The notes: generated from the letters alone by a model not told the origin. Positions 31,941 through 41,906 are shown, numbered from the stretch's first letter. The stretch is 52,884 bases of DNA from Paenibacillus hemerocallicola (GCF_006265175.1 NZ_VDCQ01000069.1:1-52884), one strand, 5' to 3'. Program-made: numbers and translations.

Positions 31941-33548
31941 ATGAAGCACAAGGAGCTGCAAGCCGATGTGGCGATTATCGGCGGCGGAACCGGGGGCTGC
32001 GCGGCGGCGCTTGCGGCGGCCCGGCTCGGCAAAACGGTCGTCATGACCGAGGAGACGGATTGGATCGGCGGTCAATTGACGAGCCAGGCAGTGCCGCCGG
32101 ATGAGCATCCGTGGATCGAGTCGTTCGGCTGCACGCGGTCGTACCGTCGGTTCCGCGAGACGGTCCGGTCATATTACCGCCGGAACTTCCCGTTAACGCC
32201 GGAAGCGTTCGGATCGGCCGCGCTCAACCCGGGAGGGGGCGGCGTCAGCCGGCTCTGCCACGAACCCCGGGCGGCGCTTGCGGCGCTGCACGAGATGATG
32301 GCGCCGTACGTACACGCCGGCAAGGTGCGCATCCTGCACCGGCACGTTCCGGTTCGGGCGGAGGTCGCCGGCGACGAGGTGAAAGCGGTAACCGTCCGTT
32401 CGCTCGAATCGGAGGAGCTTGTCGACATCGCGGCATCGTTTTTTCTGGACGCCACCGAATGCGGCGACCTGCTGCCGCTGGCAGGCGTCGAATACGTCGC
32501 CGGCGCGGAATCTCGGCGGTCGACGGGCGAGCCGCACGCTCCCGAAGCAGCTCGGCCCGCCGACATGCAAGGGTTTACGTACTGCTTCGCGATGGATTAC
32601 CGCGAAGGCGAGAACCATACGATCGGGCGTCCGCGGGACTACGATTTTTGGCGGTCGTATCGGCCGGACTTTTGGCCCGGCCCGCTGCTCGGCTGGACCG
32701 GCAGCAATCCGATTACGCTGGCGCCCCGCACGTACGGGCTGTTTCCGGGCGACGGCGGCGCGTCGCTGTGGCTGTACCGGCGCATCGCCGCGAAGGAGCA
32801 TTTTGCCGCCGGGACGTATGACAGCGATATTACGCTCGTCAATTGGCCGCAAAACGATTACTGGCTCGGTCCGATCATCGATGTGCCGGAGGAGGAACGC
32901 GCAGCTCATCTGGAGCGCGCGAAGCAGCTGAGCCTGTCGCTGCTGTACTGGATGCAGACGGAGGCGCCGCGTCAGGACGGCAAAGCCGGCTATCCCGGCT
33001 TGCGGCTGAGGCCCGATGTGGTCGGCACCGGGGACGGACTCGCCAAAGCGCCGTATATTCGCGAATCGCGCCGCATCCGGGCGGAATTCACCGTGGTCGA
33101 GCAGCATTTGTCGAAGGCGTGCCGGGAGGAGGAAGGGGCGAAGACATCCTCGCCAGCATCCGGAATCCGGGCGGAAGCGTACCCCGATTCCATCGGTATC
33201 GGCTGCTACCGGATCGACCTTCATCCGAGCACCGGCGGACGGAACTATATCGACATTTCCAGCCTGCCCTTCCAGATTCCGCTCGGCAGCCTGATTCCGG
33301 TACGTATGGACAATGTGCTGCCGGCATGCAAAAACATCGGCACGACGCATATTACGAACGGCTGCTACCGTCTCCATCCGGTCGAATGGAACATCGGCGA
33401 AGCGGCGGGCGCGCTGGCGGCTTATTGTCTCGCGCGCGGGCTGAAGCCGAGGGAGGTGCGCGGCAGCGCCGAAGTGCTGGGCGATTTCCAGAAGGCGCTG
33501 GCCGCGATGGGAGTCGAGCTTGCTTGGCCTTCCGTTCACGCGGTATAA
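31941..33548 (+). CDS. FAD-dependent oxidoreductase (FAD_oxidored family)
   Basis: 535 aa. Rossmann dinucleotide-binding motif at the N-terminus (VAIIGGGTGGCAAALAAARL), a TEETDWIGGQLTSQAVPPDE segment typical of the PF12831 family, LDATECGDLLPLAGVEY in the middle, and the C-terminal IGTTHITNGCYRLHPVEWNI with GEAAGALAAYCLARG. Substrate unknown; family members sit in carbohydrate operons and are presumed to oxidise sugar derivatives. ATG 31941 has GAAGGAGG at ideal distance; ATG 31935 is too close to the SD. The gap to the isomerase gene is 12 bp. Confidence 0.9.
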   Translation: MKHKELQADVAIIGGGTGGCAAALAAARLGKTVVMTEETDWIGGQLTSQAVPPDEHPWIESFGCTRSYRRFRETVRSYYRRNFPLTPEAFGSAALNPGGGGVSRLCHEPRAALAALHEMMAPYVHAGKVRILHRHVPVRAEVAGDEVKAVTVRSLESEELVDIAASFFLDATECGDLLPLAGVEYVAGAESRRSTGEPHAPEAARPADMQGFTYCFAMDYREGENHTIGRPRDYDFWRSYRPDFWPGPLLGWTGSNPITLAPRTYGLFPGDGGASLWLYRRIAAKEHFAAGTYDSDITLVNWPQNDYWLGPIIDVPEEERAAHLERAKQLSLSLLYWMQTEAPRQDGKAGYPGLRLRPDVVGTGDGLAKAPYIRESRRIRAEFTVVEQHLSKACREEEGAKTSSPASGIRAEAYPDSIGIGCYRIDLHPSTGGRNYIDISSLPFQIPLGSLIPVRMDNVLPACKNIGTTHITNGCYRLHPVEWNIGEAAGALAAYCLARGLKPREVRGSAEVLGDFQKALAAMGVELAWPSVHAV

Positions 33549-33632
33549 GGACAACGGGTGAGAGACAGGGGCTTTTGCGACGCAATAAATGTAAATTTAT
33601 TGATCATATGAGATTTAAAGGGAGTGGTTCGC

Positions 33633-34952
33633 ATGAAGCGGAAGGCCATGAAAGGGACGACGTTCGCCGTCGTCACGGTTTGTCTGGCCGCCATCGTCGG
33701 CTGCTCGTCAGGCGGCAAGCCGGCCGAATCGGCCGGTACGGAGCCGGCGAAGCCGAAGGAAAAGGTCGAAATCAATTTCTGGTACAGCTGGCGCGGGGCG
33801 GAGGGCGAGGCGATGGAAAAAGTGATCGCCGATTTCAATGCGGGCCAGGACCGCATCGTCGTGAAAGGAACGCTCGAGACGGACCAGAAGAAGCAGCTGA
33901 CGGCCATTACCGGAGGCAGTCCGCCCGACGTAGCCAACAATTTCGGCTACAACAGCGCCGCATGGGGCGTCCAAGGGGCGATGACGCCGCTCGACCCGTT
34001 CATGCAGAAGAGCGGAATGAAGGCCTCCGATTTCGTCCCGGCGGCGATTCAACAGACACAGTATAAGGGTACGACCTATGCGCTGCCGCTGGCGATGCAT
34101 ATCCGCATGCTGTTCTACAATAAGGACATTCTCGCGCAGGCCGGCTACGACAAGCCGCCGGAAACGATCCAGCAGCTCGAGGACTATTACGACAAGCTCA
34201 ACGTCGTCGAACCGAGCGGCGAAATCAAGCGTCTCGCGATCAACCCGAATCTGGACATTTACCATTATGCGTACATGCTCGGCGGCGGGTTCTACGATTT
34301 CGCCAAGCAGGAAATTTCGCCCCAGTCGCCCGGCTTCATTAAAGCGCTTGCTTTCATGAACGGCCTGTATCAGAAAGTCGGCGGCGCGGAGAAGCTGAAT
34401 GCCTTCTACAAAACGTTCGGGCAAAGCGGCAAGCCCGACGACCCGTTCTTCGTCGGCAAATACGCGATGGTATCCGCCGGGGAGTGGTACGGCACGATGA
34501 TCAAGAACGCGGCTCCGGCGGGCTTCCGGTACGGCATCGCGCCGATGCCGTACGACGCCGAGACGCCGGGCAAGAAGGGCAGCGCCGTCGTCAACGCGAG
34601 CACCCTGTACATTCCGAAGGGCGCCAAGCATCCGGACGAAGCGTGGGAGTTTCTCAATTGGTTCATGAAGCCGCAAAATATGGCCAAATTCGATGCGGCG
34701 ATCGGCAACCTGCCGACCACTCCGAAGGCGATGGACGAAGCGGTGTTCAAGGACGTGCCGGGCTTCAAGGAATTTTTCGAAGCGTCCAAACATGCCAACG
34801 TCGTGACGTTCCCGTCCATTCCGTTTACGGAGCAGTATCAGCAGGCGATCGTGCAGGCGACGAGCGAGGTGTTCGGCGGCAAATCGAGTCCGGAGGTCGC
34901 CTCCAAGACGATTGCCGACAAAATGAAGCCGTTGGTGGAGCAATACAAGTAA
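33633..34952 (+). CDS. Extracellular sugar-binding lipoprotein (family 1)
   Basis: 439 aa. Lipoprotein signal with lipobox AIVGC (Cys24), then the mature family-1 sugar-binding protein: VEINFWYSWRGAEGEAMEKV, GGSPPDVANNFGYNSAAWGV, TYALPLAMHIRMLFYNKDIL, EAWEFLNWFMKPQNMAKFDA. It captures a carbohydrate for one of the two permease pairs in the operon. ATG 33633 follows AAAGGGA; GTG 33624 is unlikely. An AT-rich inverted repeat (AATAAAT/ATTTATT, 33584-33601) lies in the 84-bp gap upstream and may be a processing or stabilising stem. Confidence 0.93.
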   Translation: MKRKAMKGTTFAVVTVCLAAIVGCSSGGKPAESAGTEPAKPKEKVEINFWYSWRGAEGEAMEKVIADFNAGQDRIVVKGTLETDQKKQLTAITGGSPPDVANNFGYNSAAWGVQGAMTPLDPFMQKSGMKASDFVPAAIQQTQYKGTTYALPLAMHIRMLFYNKDILAQAGYDKPPETIQQLEDYYDKLNVVEPSGEIKRLAINPNLDIYHYAYMLGGGFYDFAKQEISPQSPGFIKALAFMNGLYQKVGGAEKLNAFYKTFGQSGKPDDPFFVGKYAMVSAGEWYGTMIKNAAPAGFRYGIAPMPYDAETPGKKGSAVVNASTLYIPKGAKHPDEAWEFLNWFMKPQNMAKFDAAIGNLPTTPKAMDEAVFKDVPGFKEFFEASKHANVVTFPSIPFTEQYQQAIVQATSEVFGGKSSPEVASKTIADKMKPLVEQYK

Positions 34953-34979
34953 ACCGCCGTGCAAGGAGGGGAATCGATT

Positions 34980-37967
34980 ATGGCGCTGCACCTGAAGCGG
35001 CGGAAAGCGGCCATCGCCGTATGGCTGGCGGCGTGTCTGCTGGCCGGGGAGGCCGTGGCGCCTGCGGCCCGAGGGAGCGGAGAGACGCTCGCCGAGAAGC
35101 ACAGAAGCGCGAATACGCTCAAGCCGATCGCCTACGCATCGTATACGGAGCAGCAGCTGCCCGCTTATGACGACGCGATCGCCAAGCTTATGGCCGAAGG
35201 GAAGCGGGATACGGCCGGGCTGCGCCTCTCGCTGCCGGCCTCCGCTTACAGCGGCTACGGCGGCTCGGCCTCCGGGACGGACGCAGCGGCAGCGGCAGCG
35301 CCGCAGCTACGAACGGGAATCGGCGACAAACGGGAAGAAACGCTGCTGTGGACGGAGAAGACCGACTGGATCGAATGGACGTTCGACGTGCCGGAGTCCG
35401 GCTTTTACGAGCTGGAGCTGACGTATTACCCGGTCGAAGGAAGCAGAACCGCGATCGAGAGGAGCGTTTCTCTGGACGGCGCGTTTCCGTTCAACGAAGC
35501 GCAGCGATTGACGATGCCGCGGCTTTGGGGCGACCAGGGGACGGTTACGGTCAACAATCAGGGGGACGACGTCCGGCCGAAGCAGTCCGAAGTTCCGCGC
35601 TGGGAAACCGCCCGGCTGACGGACGGCGAAGGGAAATACGCGGAGCCGCTGCGCTTCTACGCGGAGCGGGGCAAGCGCACGCTCCGCATGGGCCGCCTCC
35701 GCGAGCCGGTCGCGCTCGCCGCCGTCGCCCTCGTATCGCCCGAGCCGGTCCCCGCTTACGCCGAGCTGAAGAAGCGGTACGAGGCGAACGGCTTGGTACC
35801 GGCGAAGGCCGAGCCCGTCAAGGTGCAGGCGGAACAAACGGCATACAAAACCGATCCGTCGCTCCGCATGGAAACGAACTCCGATCCCCGCGTCGAGCCG
35901 AAGGCGGACGGATACCAGCGGCTGAATACGATGGGCGGCTGGAGATGGCGCAAGGGCGGACAGCAAATCGTCTGGACGTTCGAGGTTCCGGAGACCGGCT
36001 TGTACCGGATCGGCTTGAAGACGGGACAATGGTGGGGGGACGGGTTGCCCGTCTACCGCCGGATCGAGATCGACGGAACCGTGCCGTTCCGGGAGCTGCA
36101 GGAATACAAGTTCCCCTATGGCCGGGACTGGCGGCTGGAGACGCTCGGCGACGGGAGCGGAGAGTACGAATTCGCTTTGTCCAAAGGCACGCATACGATC
36201 CGGATGACCGTCCAAGTCGGCCCTTACGGGGAAATCGTCGACTCGCTTAACGGTACGATCCGCGGCATCGCCGATTTGCTCCGGAGCATCCAGATGGTAA
36301 CCGGCTCCACGCCGGACCCGAATTACCGCTACGAGCTGGAGAAGCGGATTCCGGGCTTGCTGGGCGACGTGAACAAGATAGGCGACGAATTGGAAGGGCA
36401 AATGGAGAAGCTTCGCGCCCTTACCGGACGTTCCCCCGCCATCGTGCACAGCCTTGCCGGAGTCCGGGACCAGTTCCGAAGCATGGCCGCGAATCCGGAT
36501 CGCATCCCGGGACAGCTCGAGGACTTGGCGGCAAGCCAGACGAAGCTGGGCAGCTGGCTGCTCGGGCTGGGCGATTCCCCGCTTGCGCTCGATTATTTCT
36601 GGATCGCGCCGGCTGGGGCCGAGAAGCCGGTTGTCCGTTCCAACGTATGGCAGCGGACCGCGGTCATGTTCAAAAACTTTTGGCGCTCGTTTACGAAAAA
36701 TTACGATCAAATCGGCAATACGCCGGACGGCTCGCAGACGTCGATCGACGTATGGGTCGGCAACGGCCGGGAATGGGCCCAGCTGGTCAAGGAACTGGCG
36801 GACGAGAGCTTCACGCCGCAAAGCGGCATCGCGGTCAACGTCAATACGATCCCGGCCGGCCAGCTCGGCGTCGGCCACGTCAACACGCTTCTGCTCGCGC
36901 TCAGCTCGGGCGAGGCGCCGGATGCGGCCATCGGGGTGGACGGCACGCTGCCGGCCGAATTCGCCTTCCGCGATGCGGTCGTCAACCTTAACCGGTTCGA
37001 AGATTACCGGGAGGCGGCCTCGTGGTTTTTGCCCGGAGCGCTTATCCCGTTCCGCTATAACGGCGGTGACTATGCCTTGCCGGAGACGCAGGATTTCAAC
37101 GTGCTGTTTTATCGCAAAGACTTGCTTGCGGAGCTCGGCCTCGGCATCCCCGAGACGTGGGACGATCTGCTCTCGATGCTGCCGGCGCTTCAACGAAGCG
37201 GCATGGACGCCTATGTGCCGTCCACGATCGACCCGTTTCTGTACCAGCAGGGCGGAAGCTTCTACAACGCCGACGGCAGCGAATCCGGGCTGTCGACGCC
37301 GGAAGCTTACCAGGCGTTCAAAAAATGGACCGATCTGTACACGAACTACGGCGTTCCGATCCAGGCCGACTTCTTCAGCCGGATGCGCGCCGACAAAATG
37401 CCGATCGGGCTGGCCGGCTACCAAATGTACGTGCAGCTGTCGACGGCGGCTCCCGAGCTTGCCGGACGTTGGGCGATCGCGCCGGCGCCGGGGACGAGAC
37501 GGGCGGACGGCACGATCGACCGAACCTCGGGAGGAGGGCTGAAGGCGTCGCTCATCTTCAAGCAATCGAAGCGGCAGGCGGAATCGTGGGCATTTCTGAA
37601 ATGGTGGATGAGCCGGGAGACGCAGGCGCAATTCGGCCGCGAGCTGGAGTCGCTGCTCGGCGTCGAGGCGCGGTGGAATACGGCCAACGTTGCGGCGTTC
37701 CGCGAGCTGCCGTGGCGCAAGGAGGATTTGGCCGCCTTCGAGGAGCAGTGGAAATGGTTCCGCGAGCAGCCGGTCGTGCTGGGAGGTTATTTTACCGGAC
37801 GGCATCTGGGCAACGCCTGGAACCGCGTCGTCCTCTCCGGTCAAAATCCGCGCGAATCGCTCGAGGAAGCGGTGAAGGAAATCGACAAGGAGCTGCGGCT
37901 GAAGCGGCAAGAATATGCGGTCGAGCGCCCGTCCGGGGAAAAAGGCGGGAAGAGGGAGGGGGATTGA
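34980..37967 (+). CDS. Giant solute-binding protein with N-terminal carbohydrate-binding-like domains
   Basis: 995 aa, over twice the normal solute-binding protein size. A signal peptide ends near residue 30 (no lipobox). Two related beta-sandwich-like domains follow, at about 115-230 (DWIEWTFDVPESGFYELELT) and 320-420 (QIVWTFEVPETGLYRIGLKT), then a helical region (about 435-540). A family-1 solute-binding domain occupies about 553-970 (NVWQRTAVMFKNFWRSFTKN, TPQSGIAVNVNTIPAGQLGV, YALPETQDFNVLFYRKDLLA, SWAFLKWWMSRETQAQFGRE). The fusion suggests it docks on a polymer or large glycan while handing sugar to the importer. The next permease begins immediately after its stop. Confidence 0.85.
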   Translation: MALHLKRRKAAIAVWLAACLLAGEAVAPAARGSGETLAEKHRSANTLKPIAYASYTEQQLPAYDDAIAKLMAEGKRDTAGLRLSLPASAYSGYGGSASGTDAAAAAAPQLRTGIGDKREETLLWTEKTDWIEWTFDVPESGFYELELTYYPVEGSRTAIERSVSLDGAFPFNEAQRLTMPRLWGDQGTVTVNNQGDDVRPKQSEVPRWETARLTDGEGKYAEPLRFYAERGKRTLRMGRLREPVALAAVALVSPEPVPAYAELKKRYEANGLVPAKAEPVKVQAEQTAYKTDPSLRMETNSDPRVEPKADGYQRLNTMGGWRWRKGGQQIVWTFEVPETGLYRIGLKTGQWWGDGLPVYRRIEIDGTVPFRELQEYKFPYGRDWRLETLGDGSGEYEFALSKGTHTIRMTVQVGPYGEIVDSLNGTIRGIADLLRSIQMVTGSTPDPNYRYELEKRIPGLLGDVNKIGDELEGQMEKLRALTGRSPAIVHSLAGVRDQFRSMAANPDRIPGQLEDLAASQTKLGSWLLGLGDSPLALDYFWIAPAGAEKPVVRSNVWQRTAVMFKNFWRSFTKNYDQIGNTPDGSQTSIDVWVGNGREWAQLVKELADESFTPQSGIAVNVNTIPAGQLGVGHVNTLLLALSSGEAPDAAIGVDGTLPAEFAFRDAVVNLNRFEDYREAASWFLPGALIPFRYNGGDYALPETQDFNVLFYRKDLLAELGLGIPETWDDLLSMLPALQRSGMDAYVPSTIDPFLYQQGGSFYNADGSESGLSTPEAYQAFKKWTDLYTNYGVPIQADFFSRMRADKMPIGLAGYQMYVQLSTAAPELAGRWAIAPAPGTRRADGTIDRTSGGGLKASLIFKQSKRQAESWAFLKWWMSRETQAQFGRELESLLGVEARWNTANVAAFRELPWRKEDLAAFEEQWKWFREQPVVLGGYFTGRHLGNAWNRVVLSGQNPRESLEEAVKEIDKELRLKRQEYAVERPSGEKGGKREGD

Positions 37968-38921
37968 ATGGAAAGCAGAGCCGCAACCGTCATGCAAGCC
38001 GCGGCGCCGACGCCGATTCGCGCGAAACGGAGCCGCTTCGCCGCCCATATGCGGGCGCGCGGGCTGCAATATGCGATGCTCGCCCCCTTCGTGCTGCTGT
38101 TCGCGGTGTTCACGATCGTGCCGGTGTTTTGGTCGATCGTGCTGAGCTTCACGTCGTACAACATGCTGCAGACTCCCGAATGGAGCGGGATATCCAATTA
38201 CCGCAAGCTGTTTCTCGAGGACGACATCTTCCTGACGGCGATCCGCAACACGTTCGCCTTCGCCCTCGTAACCGGGCCGCTCAGTTATTTCATCTCGTTT
38301 CTGTTCGCCTGGATTATTAACAACCTGAAATTCAGCAACGTATTCGCGCTAGGCTTCTATGCGCCTTCGATCACGAGCTCGGTCGCCTTGGCCGTCGTCT
38401 GGATGTACATCTTCTCCGGCGACCGGTACGGGCTGCTCAATTCGCTGCTGCTGGAGCTCGGACTGGAGCATCAGCCGGTTCTCTGGCTGCAGCACCCGGA
38501 CACGATGCTGAAGGTCGTCATGTTCGTCTCGCTATGGATGAGCATGGGTTCCGGCTTCCTCGTCTTTCTCGCGGGCTTGCGCAACGTGCCGGGGGAGCTG
38601 TACGAAGCGGGCGCGATCGACGGCATACGCGGCAAGTTCCAGGAGCTGTGGCTGCTGACGCTGCCGCTCATGAAGCCTCAGCTGCTGTTCGGGGCGGTCA
38701 ACGCGATCGTCGCTTCGTTCGCCGTGTTCGATATCGCCAAAGTGCTCGTCGGCATGCCGAGCCCGAACTATGCGGCGCATACGATCGTCGCGCATTTATA
38801 CGATTACGCGTTCATCCGGTTCGAGCTGGGCTACGCCTCCGCCGTGGCGGTGTTTCTGTTCCTCGTCACCCTCGTGCTCGGACGCGTCTGCATGCGGCTG
38901 TTCTCGTCGAAGGACATGTGA
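37968..38921 (+). CDS. Sugar ABC transporter permease 1A (MalF-like)
   Basis: 317 aa, six helices, UgpA/MalF-type permease. The EAA coupling loop reads EAGAIDGIRGKFQELWLLTLPLMKP. It starts directly after the stop of the giant binding protein. With the next gene it forms the first heterodimeric pore. No ATPase gene is present, so a shared MsmX-type ATPase elsewhere must energise it. Confidence 0.93.
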   Translation: MESRAATVMQAAAPTPIRAKRSRFAAHMRARGLQYAMLAPFVLLFAVFTIVPVFWSIVLSFTSYNMLQTPEWSGISNYRKLFLEDDIFLTAIRNTFAFALVTGPLSYFISFLFAWIINNLKFSNVFALGFYAPSITSSVALAVVWMYIFSGDRYGLLNSLLLELGLEHQPVLWLQHPDTMLKVVMFVSLWMSMGSGFLVFLAGLRNVPGELYEAGAIDGIRGKFQELWLLTLPLMKPQLLFGAVNAIVASFAVFDIAKVLVGMPSPNYAAHTIVAHLYDYAFIRFELGYASAVAVFLFLVTLVLGRVCMRLFSSKDM

Positions 38922-38989
38922 GGGCGGTGTGCGACGGAATTGTCTGCAAAGAGATGAAGCGGTAAGGAACGGAGGGAGGTGGTACGGAA

Positions 38990-39832
38990 ATGAAAACGAA
39001 ACGCATCGTATCGAAAATATCGCTGCACGCCGTCATGGCCGCGCTGGTCGCCTTGACGGCCGCGCCGATCGTCTATGTCGTGTCGACGGCCTTCAAGCCG
39101 CTCGACGAGCTGTTTCTTTACCCGCCGCGCTTCTTCGTCATGAAGCCGACGATGAAAAATTTCAGCGATCTGCTGATCGCCACCGACAGCTTGCTCGTCC
39201 CGTTCACGCGCTATTTGTTCAACAGTGTATTCATTACGGTCGTCGCCGTGACGGGAACCGTCGTCATTTGCGCGATGGGCGCCTTCATCGTATCGCGCTA
39301 CAAGCTGCCGGGCTCGGGCTTTTTGTTCGCGGTTATCGTGGCCGCCCTCATGTTCTCGCCGCAGGTGACGCAAATTCCGACTTATTTCGTCATCTCCGGC
39401 CTGAATATGGTCAACACGTATTGGGCGCTCATCCTGCCGAAGCTTGCGGTGCCGTACAGCTTCTTCCTGATGAAGCAGTTCATGGACCAGCTGCCCGAGC
39501 CGATGCTCGAAGCCGCCAGGTCGGACGGGGCGAACGAGTGGACGACGTTCTGGCTCGTCGTCATGCCGGTCGTCAAGCCGGCCTGGATGACCGTCGTCAT
39601 CTTCAGCTTCATCGCCGACTGGAACGACTACTTCTCGCCGCTCATCTATACGACGAGCGAAACGATGAAGACGCTGCCGCTCGCTCTGGCCGGCATTTCC
39701 AACGGAGCGGTGGGCCGCATGGGAGCGGCAGCGGCAGGCGCATTCGTCTCGATCGTCCCGACGCTCGTCCTGTTCATCATTCTGCAGCGGCAGGTGATGG
39801 ATACGATGGCGCACTCGGGTATCAAGTCATAG
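38990..39832 (+). CDS. Sugar ABC transporter permease 1B (MalG-like)
   Basis: 280 aa, six helices. The EAA loop is EAARSDGANEWTTFWLVVMPVVKPA. The N-terminal IVYVVSTAFKPLDELFLYPP is typical of UgpE/MalG-type subunits. A strong SD (GGAGGGAGGT) is 9 nt before ATG 38990. Pairs with the preceding permease. The C-terminal ILQRQVMDTMAHSGIKS is the usual MalG-type end. Confidence 0.93.
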   Translation: MKTKRIVSKISLHAVMAALVALTAAPIVYVVSTAFKPLDELFLYPPRFFVMKPTMKNFSDLLIATDSLLVPFTRYLFNSVFITVVAVTGTVVICAMGAFIVSRYKLPGSGFLFAVIVAALMFSPQVTQIPTYFVISGLNMVNTYWALILPKLAVPYSFFLMKQFMDQLPEPMLEAARSDGANEWTTFWLVVMPVVKPAWMTVVIFSFIADWNDYFSPLIYTTSETMKTLPLALAGISNGAVGRMGAAAAGAFVSIVPTLVLFIILQRQVMDTMAHSGIKS

Positions 39833-39845
39833 GACGGGAATCCTG

Positions 39846-41906
39846 ATGAATACATCGCACCGTAATGCAACGAAACGCTTAACCGCCGCGCTTCTTCTGC
39901 TCGCGCTGCTACTGCCGGCCGTTTTCCCGGCATCCGCCGACGCCGCTCCCCCCGCGGGATACGTGATCGACGACGGAGGCAACGCGCTGCCGACGCCGCT
40001 CGGCTATTCCGTAGAGCGGGTAATCGTCCCGAGCGGAGGCAACGCGCTCAAAAACCCGGCCGACCTGGTCATCGACGGCAGCGACCGGCTGTACGTCGCC
40101 GATACCGACCATAACCGAATCGTCCGACTGGACCGATGGGGCAACGCGCTGCGAATGTTCGGCACGAAGGAAGACAGCCTGGGGCTGAATGCCCCGAAGG
40201 GACTGTTCGTCGAGTCCGACGGCCATCTGTACGTCGCCGATACGAACAACGCCCGCATCGTGCACGTATCGCCGGACGGGCGGCTGATCGAGACGTTCTC
40301 GGCGCCGCAATCCGACCTGCTCGATCCCGACTTTCCTTACCGGCCCGACAAGCTCGCGATCGACGGCAAAGGCAACCTGTACGTGCAGAGCGGCAACGAT
40401 TACCACGGGCTGATCGTCATGGACGCTTATGGCAAATTCCAAGGGTATATCGCCCCGAACCAATTGAAATTCGATTTGAAGGACTGGATATTACGCGTCT
40501 TCGCCACGAAGGAGCAGCGCGACGCCTCCGGCAAAAAAGTGCCGCCGAATCATCGCGGAGTCGCGATTGATCCTAAGGAAGGACGTCTGTATACGGTGGT
40601 AGGCAATACGTCGTCGGAGGAAATCAAACGATTCAACCTGCTCGGCGTCAACACGTATCCGGCGAAGACGTACGGCGAATACAGCCAAACGAACGGAGTG
40701 CGGACGTCGGCCGCGCTGGCCGATATCGTCGTCGCCCCGAACGGCATTATGAGCGTCGTCGATTCCCGGCAAAAGAAAGTGTACCAGTACGACCAGGAGG
40801 GCAACATGCTGATGGCGTTCGGGGGAAGCGGGCAGCAAAGCGGCTATTTCCAGGAACCGGTCGCCATCGCGCTCGACTCCGAAGGACTGCTGTACGTGCT
40901 CGACCGCGCGCTCGGGAACATTCAGGTGTTCCGGCCGAATGCGTTCGCGACGCTCGTGCAGAAGGCGACCGCCCTGTATCACGACGGCCGCTATGAGGAA
41001 GCGGTCGGGCCGTGGAACGCGGCGCTGGCCATGAACGCGAATTACGTCCTGGCGCATCGGGGCGTGGGCAAGGCGCTGCTGAAGCGCGAGAAGTGGACCG
41101 AGGCGATGGCGGAGCTGAAGCTCGGCGAGGATAAGACGAATTATTCCAAGGCGATGAAAGGCTGGCGGCATCAGCTGCTGCGCGAGCGGTTCGGCTGGAT
41201 TGCCGCAGCGGCAGCGCTGCTGCTGGCCGCCGCCTATTACGCCGCCGTAGCGCTGAGAAGCTATACGAACCGGCTCGCCGCATCGCCCGGAGGCGGCACC
41301 CCGCTCTCGCAAGCCGCGCTGCTCGTATTCCAGCCGAGGGAAGCGTTCGCGCGCATCCAGACGGCGCCGTCGCTTGCCGCGGCGCTGCTGCTGTTCGCGG
41401 CGGTCATAGGCGCCCGCTTTTTCGAAATTTATTTCACCGGCTTTCATTTTGCCGGGACGCGTCCGGAATTCGCCAGTCTTGTGCTGGAGACGGCCAAAAT
41501 GGCAGTGCCGCTCGCCGCCGGCGTCGTCGCCTTGTGGGCGGCGACAACCGTGCTCGACGGGGAATCGACGTTCGGACAGACGGTGGCGGCATGCGCCTAC
41601 TCGCTTCTCCCTTACTTGGTCGGGCGCATACTGGTGACGATAGCAAGCAACGTTTTGACGCTGGAGGAGCAAGGGCTGCTGCATGCGATCGAACTGCTCA
41701 TGCTCGTATGGCTCTGCGGCGTCTGCTTCGTCCAGATCATGACGCTGAACGACTATACGGTTGTCAAAACGGTCGTCGTCGCGCTAGTCGCCGCTTTTAC
41801 GATGATGGTACTGATGGCGGCGGCCGTACTGTTCTACATGCTGCTCGACCATGTAGCCGGATTTGTCCGGGAGCTGTATGTGGAAATGTACGTAAGGAGC
41901 TCGTGA
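39846..41906 (+). CDS. NHL-repeat/TPR/Yip1 membrane protein
   Basis: 686 aa with three modules. A signal peptide (1-33) leads into an extracellular NHL beta-propeller (about 45-360; repeats such as PADLVIDGSDRLYVADTDHN, PKGLFVESDGHLYVADTNNA, PVAIALDSEGLLYVLDRALG). A TPR pair follows (about 375-445, YHDGRYEEAVGPWNAALAMN, LKREKWTEAMAELKLGEDKT), then a transmembrane helix (about 455-475) and a C-terminal Yip1-type domain of about five helices (500-680). The function is unknown. Between two permease sets it may be a surface scaffold or assembly factor for the uptake machine. It starts 13 bp after permease 1B. Confidence 0.85.
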   Translation: MNTSHRNATKRLTAALLLLALLLPAVFPASADAAPPAGYVIDDGGNALPTPLGYSVERVIVPSGGNALKNPADLVIDGSDRLYVADTDHNRIVRLDRWGNALRMFGTKEDSLGLNAPKGLFVESDGHLYVADTNNARIVHVSPDGRLIETFSAPQSDLLDPDFPYRPDKLAIDGKGNLYVQSGNDYHGLIVMDAYGKFQGYIAPNQLKFDLKDWILRVFATKEQRDASGKKVPPNHRGVAIDPKEGRLYTVVGNTSSEEIKRFNLLGVNTYPAKTYGEYSQTNGVRTSAALADIVVAPNGIMSVVDSRQKKVYQYDQEGNMLMAFGGSGQQSGYFQEPVAIALDSEGLLYVLDRALGNIQVFRPNAFATLVQKATALYHDGRYEEAVGPWNAALAMNANYVLAHRGVGKALLKREKWTEAMAELKLGEDKTNYSKAMKGWRHQLLRERFGWIAAAAALLLAAAYYAAVALRSYTNRLAASPGGGTPLSQAALLVFQPREAFARIQTAPSLAAALLLFAAVIGARFFEIYFTGFHFAGTRPEFASLVLETAKMAVPLAAGVVALWAATTVLDGESTFGQTVAACAYSLLPYLVGRILVTIASNVLTLEEQGLLHAIELLMLVWLCGVCFVQIMTLNDYTVVKTVVVALVAAFTMMVLMAAAVLFYMLLDHVAGFVRELYVEMYVRSS

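Noticed and set aside
33584-33601. AT-rich inverted repeat AATAAAT/ATTTATT between the FAD oxidoreductase and the binding protein
   Set aside because: A weak stem with no T-run and no second promoter visible; mentioned only as a possible mRNA processing stem, not as a terminator.
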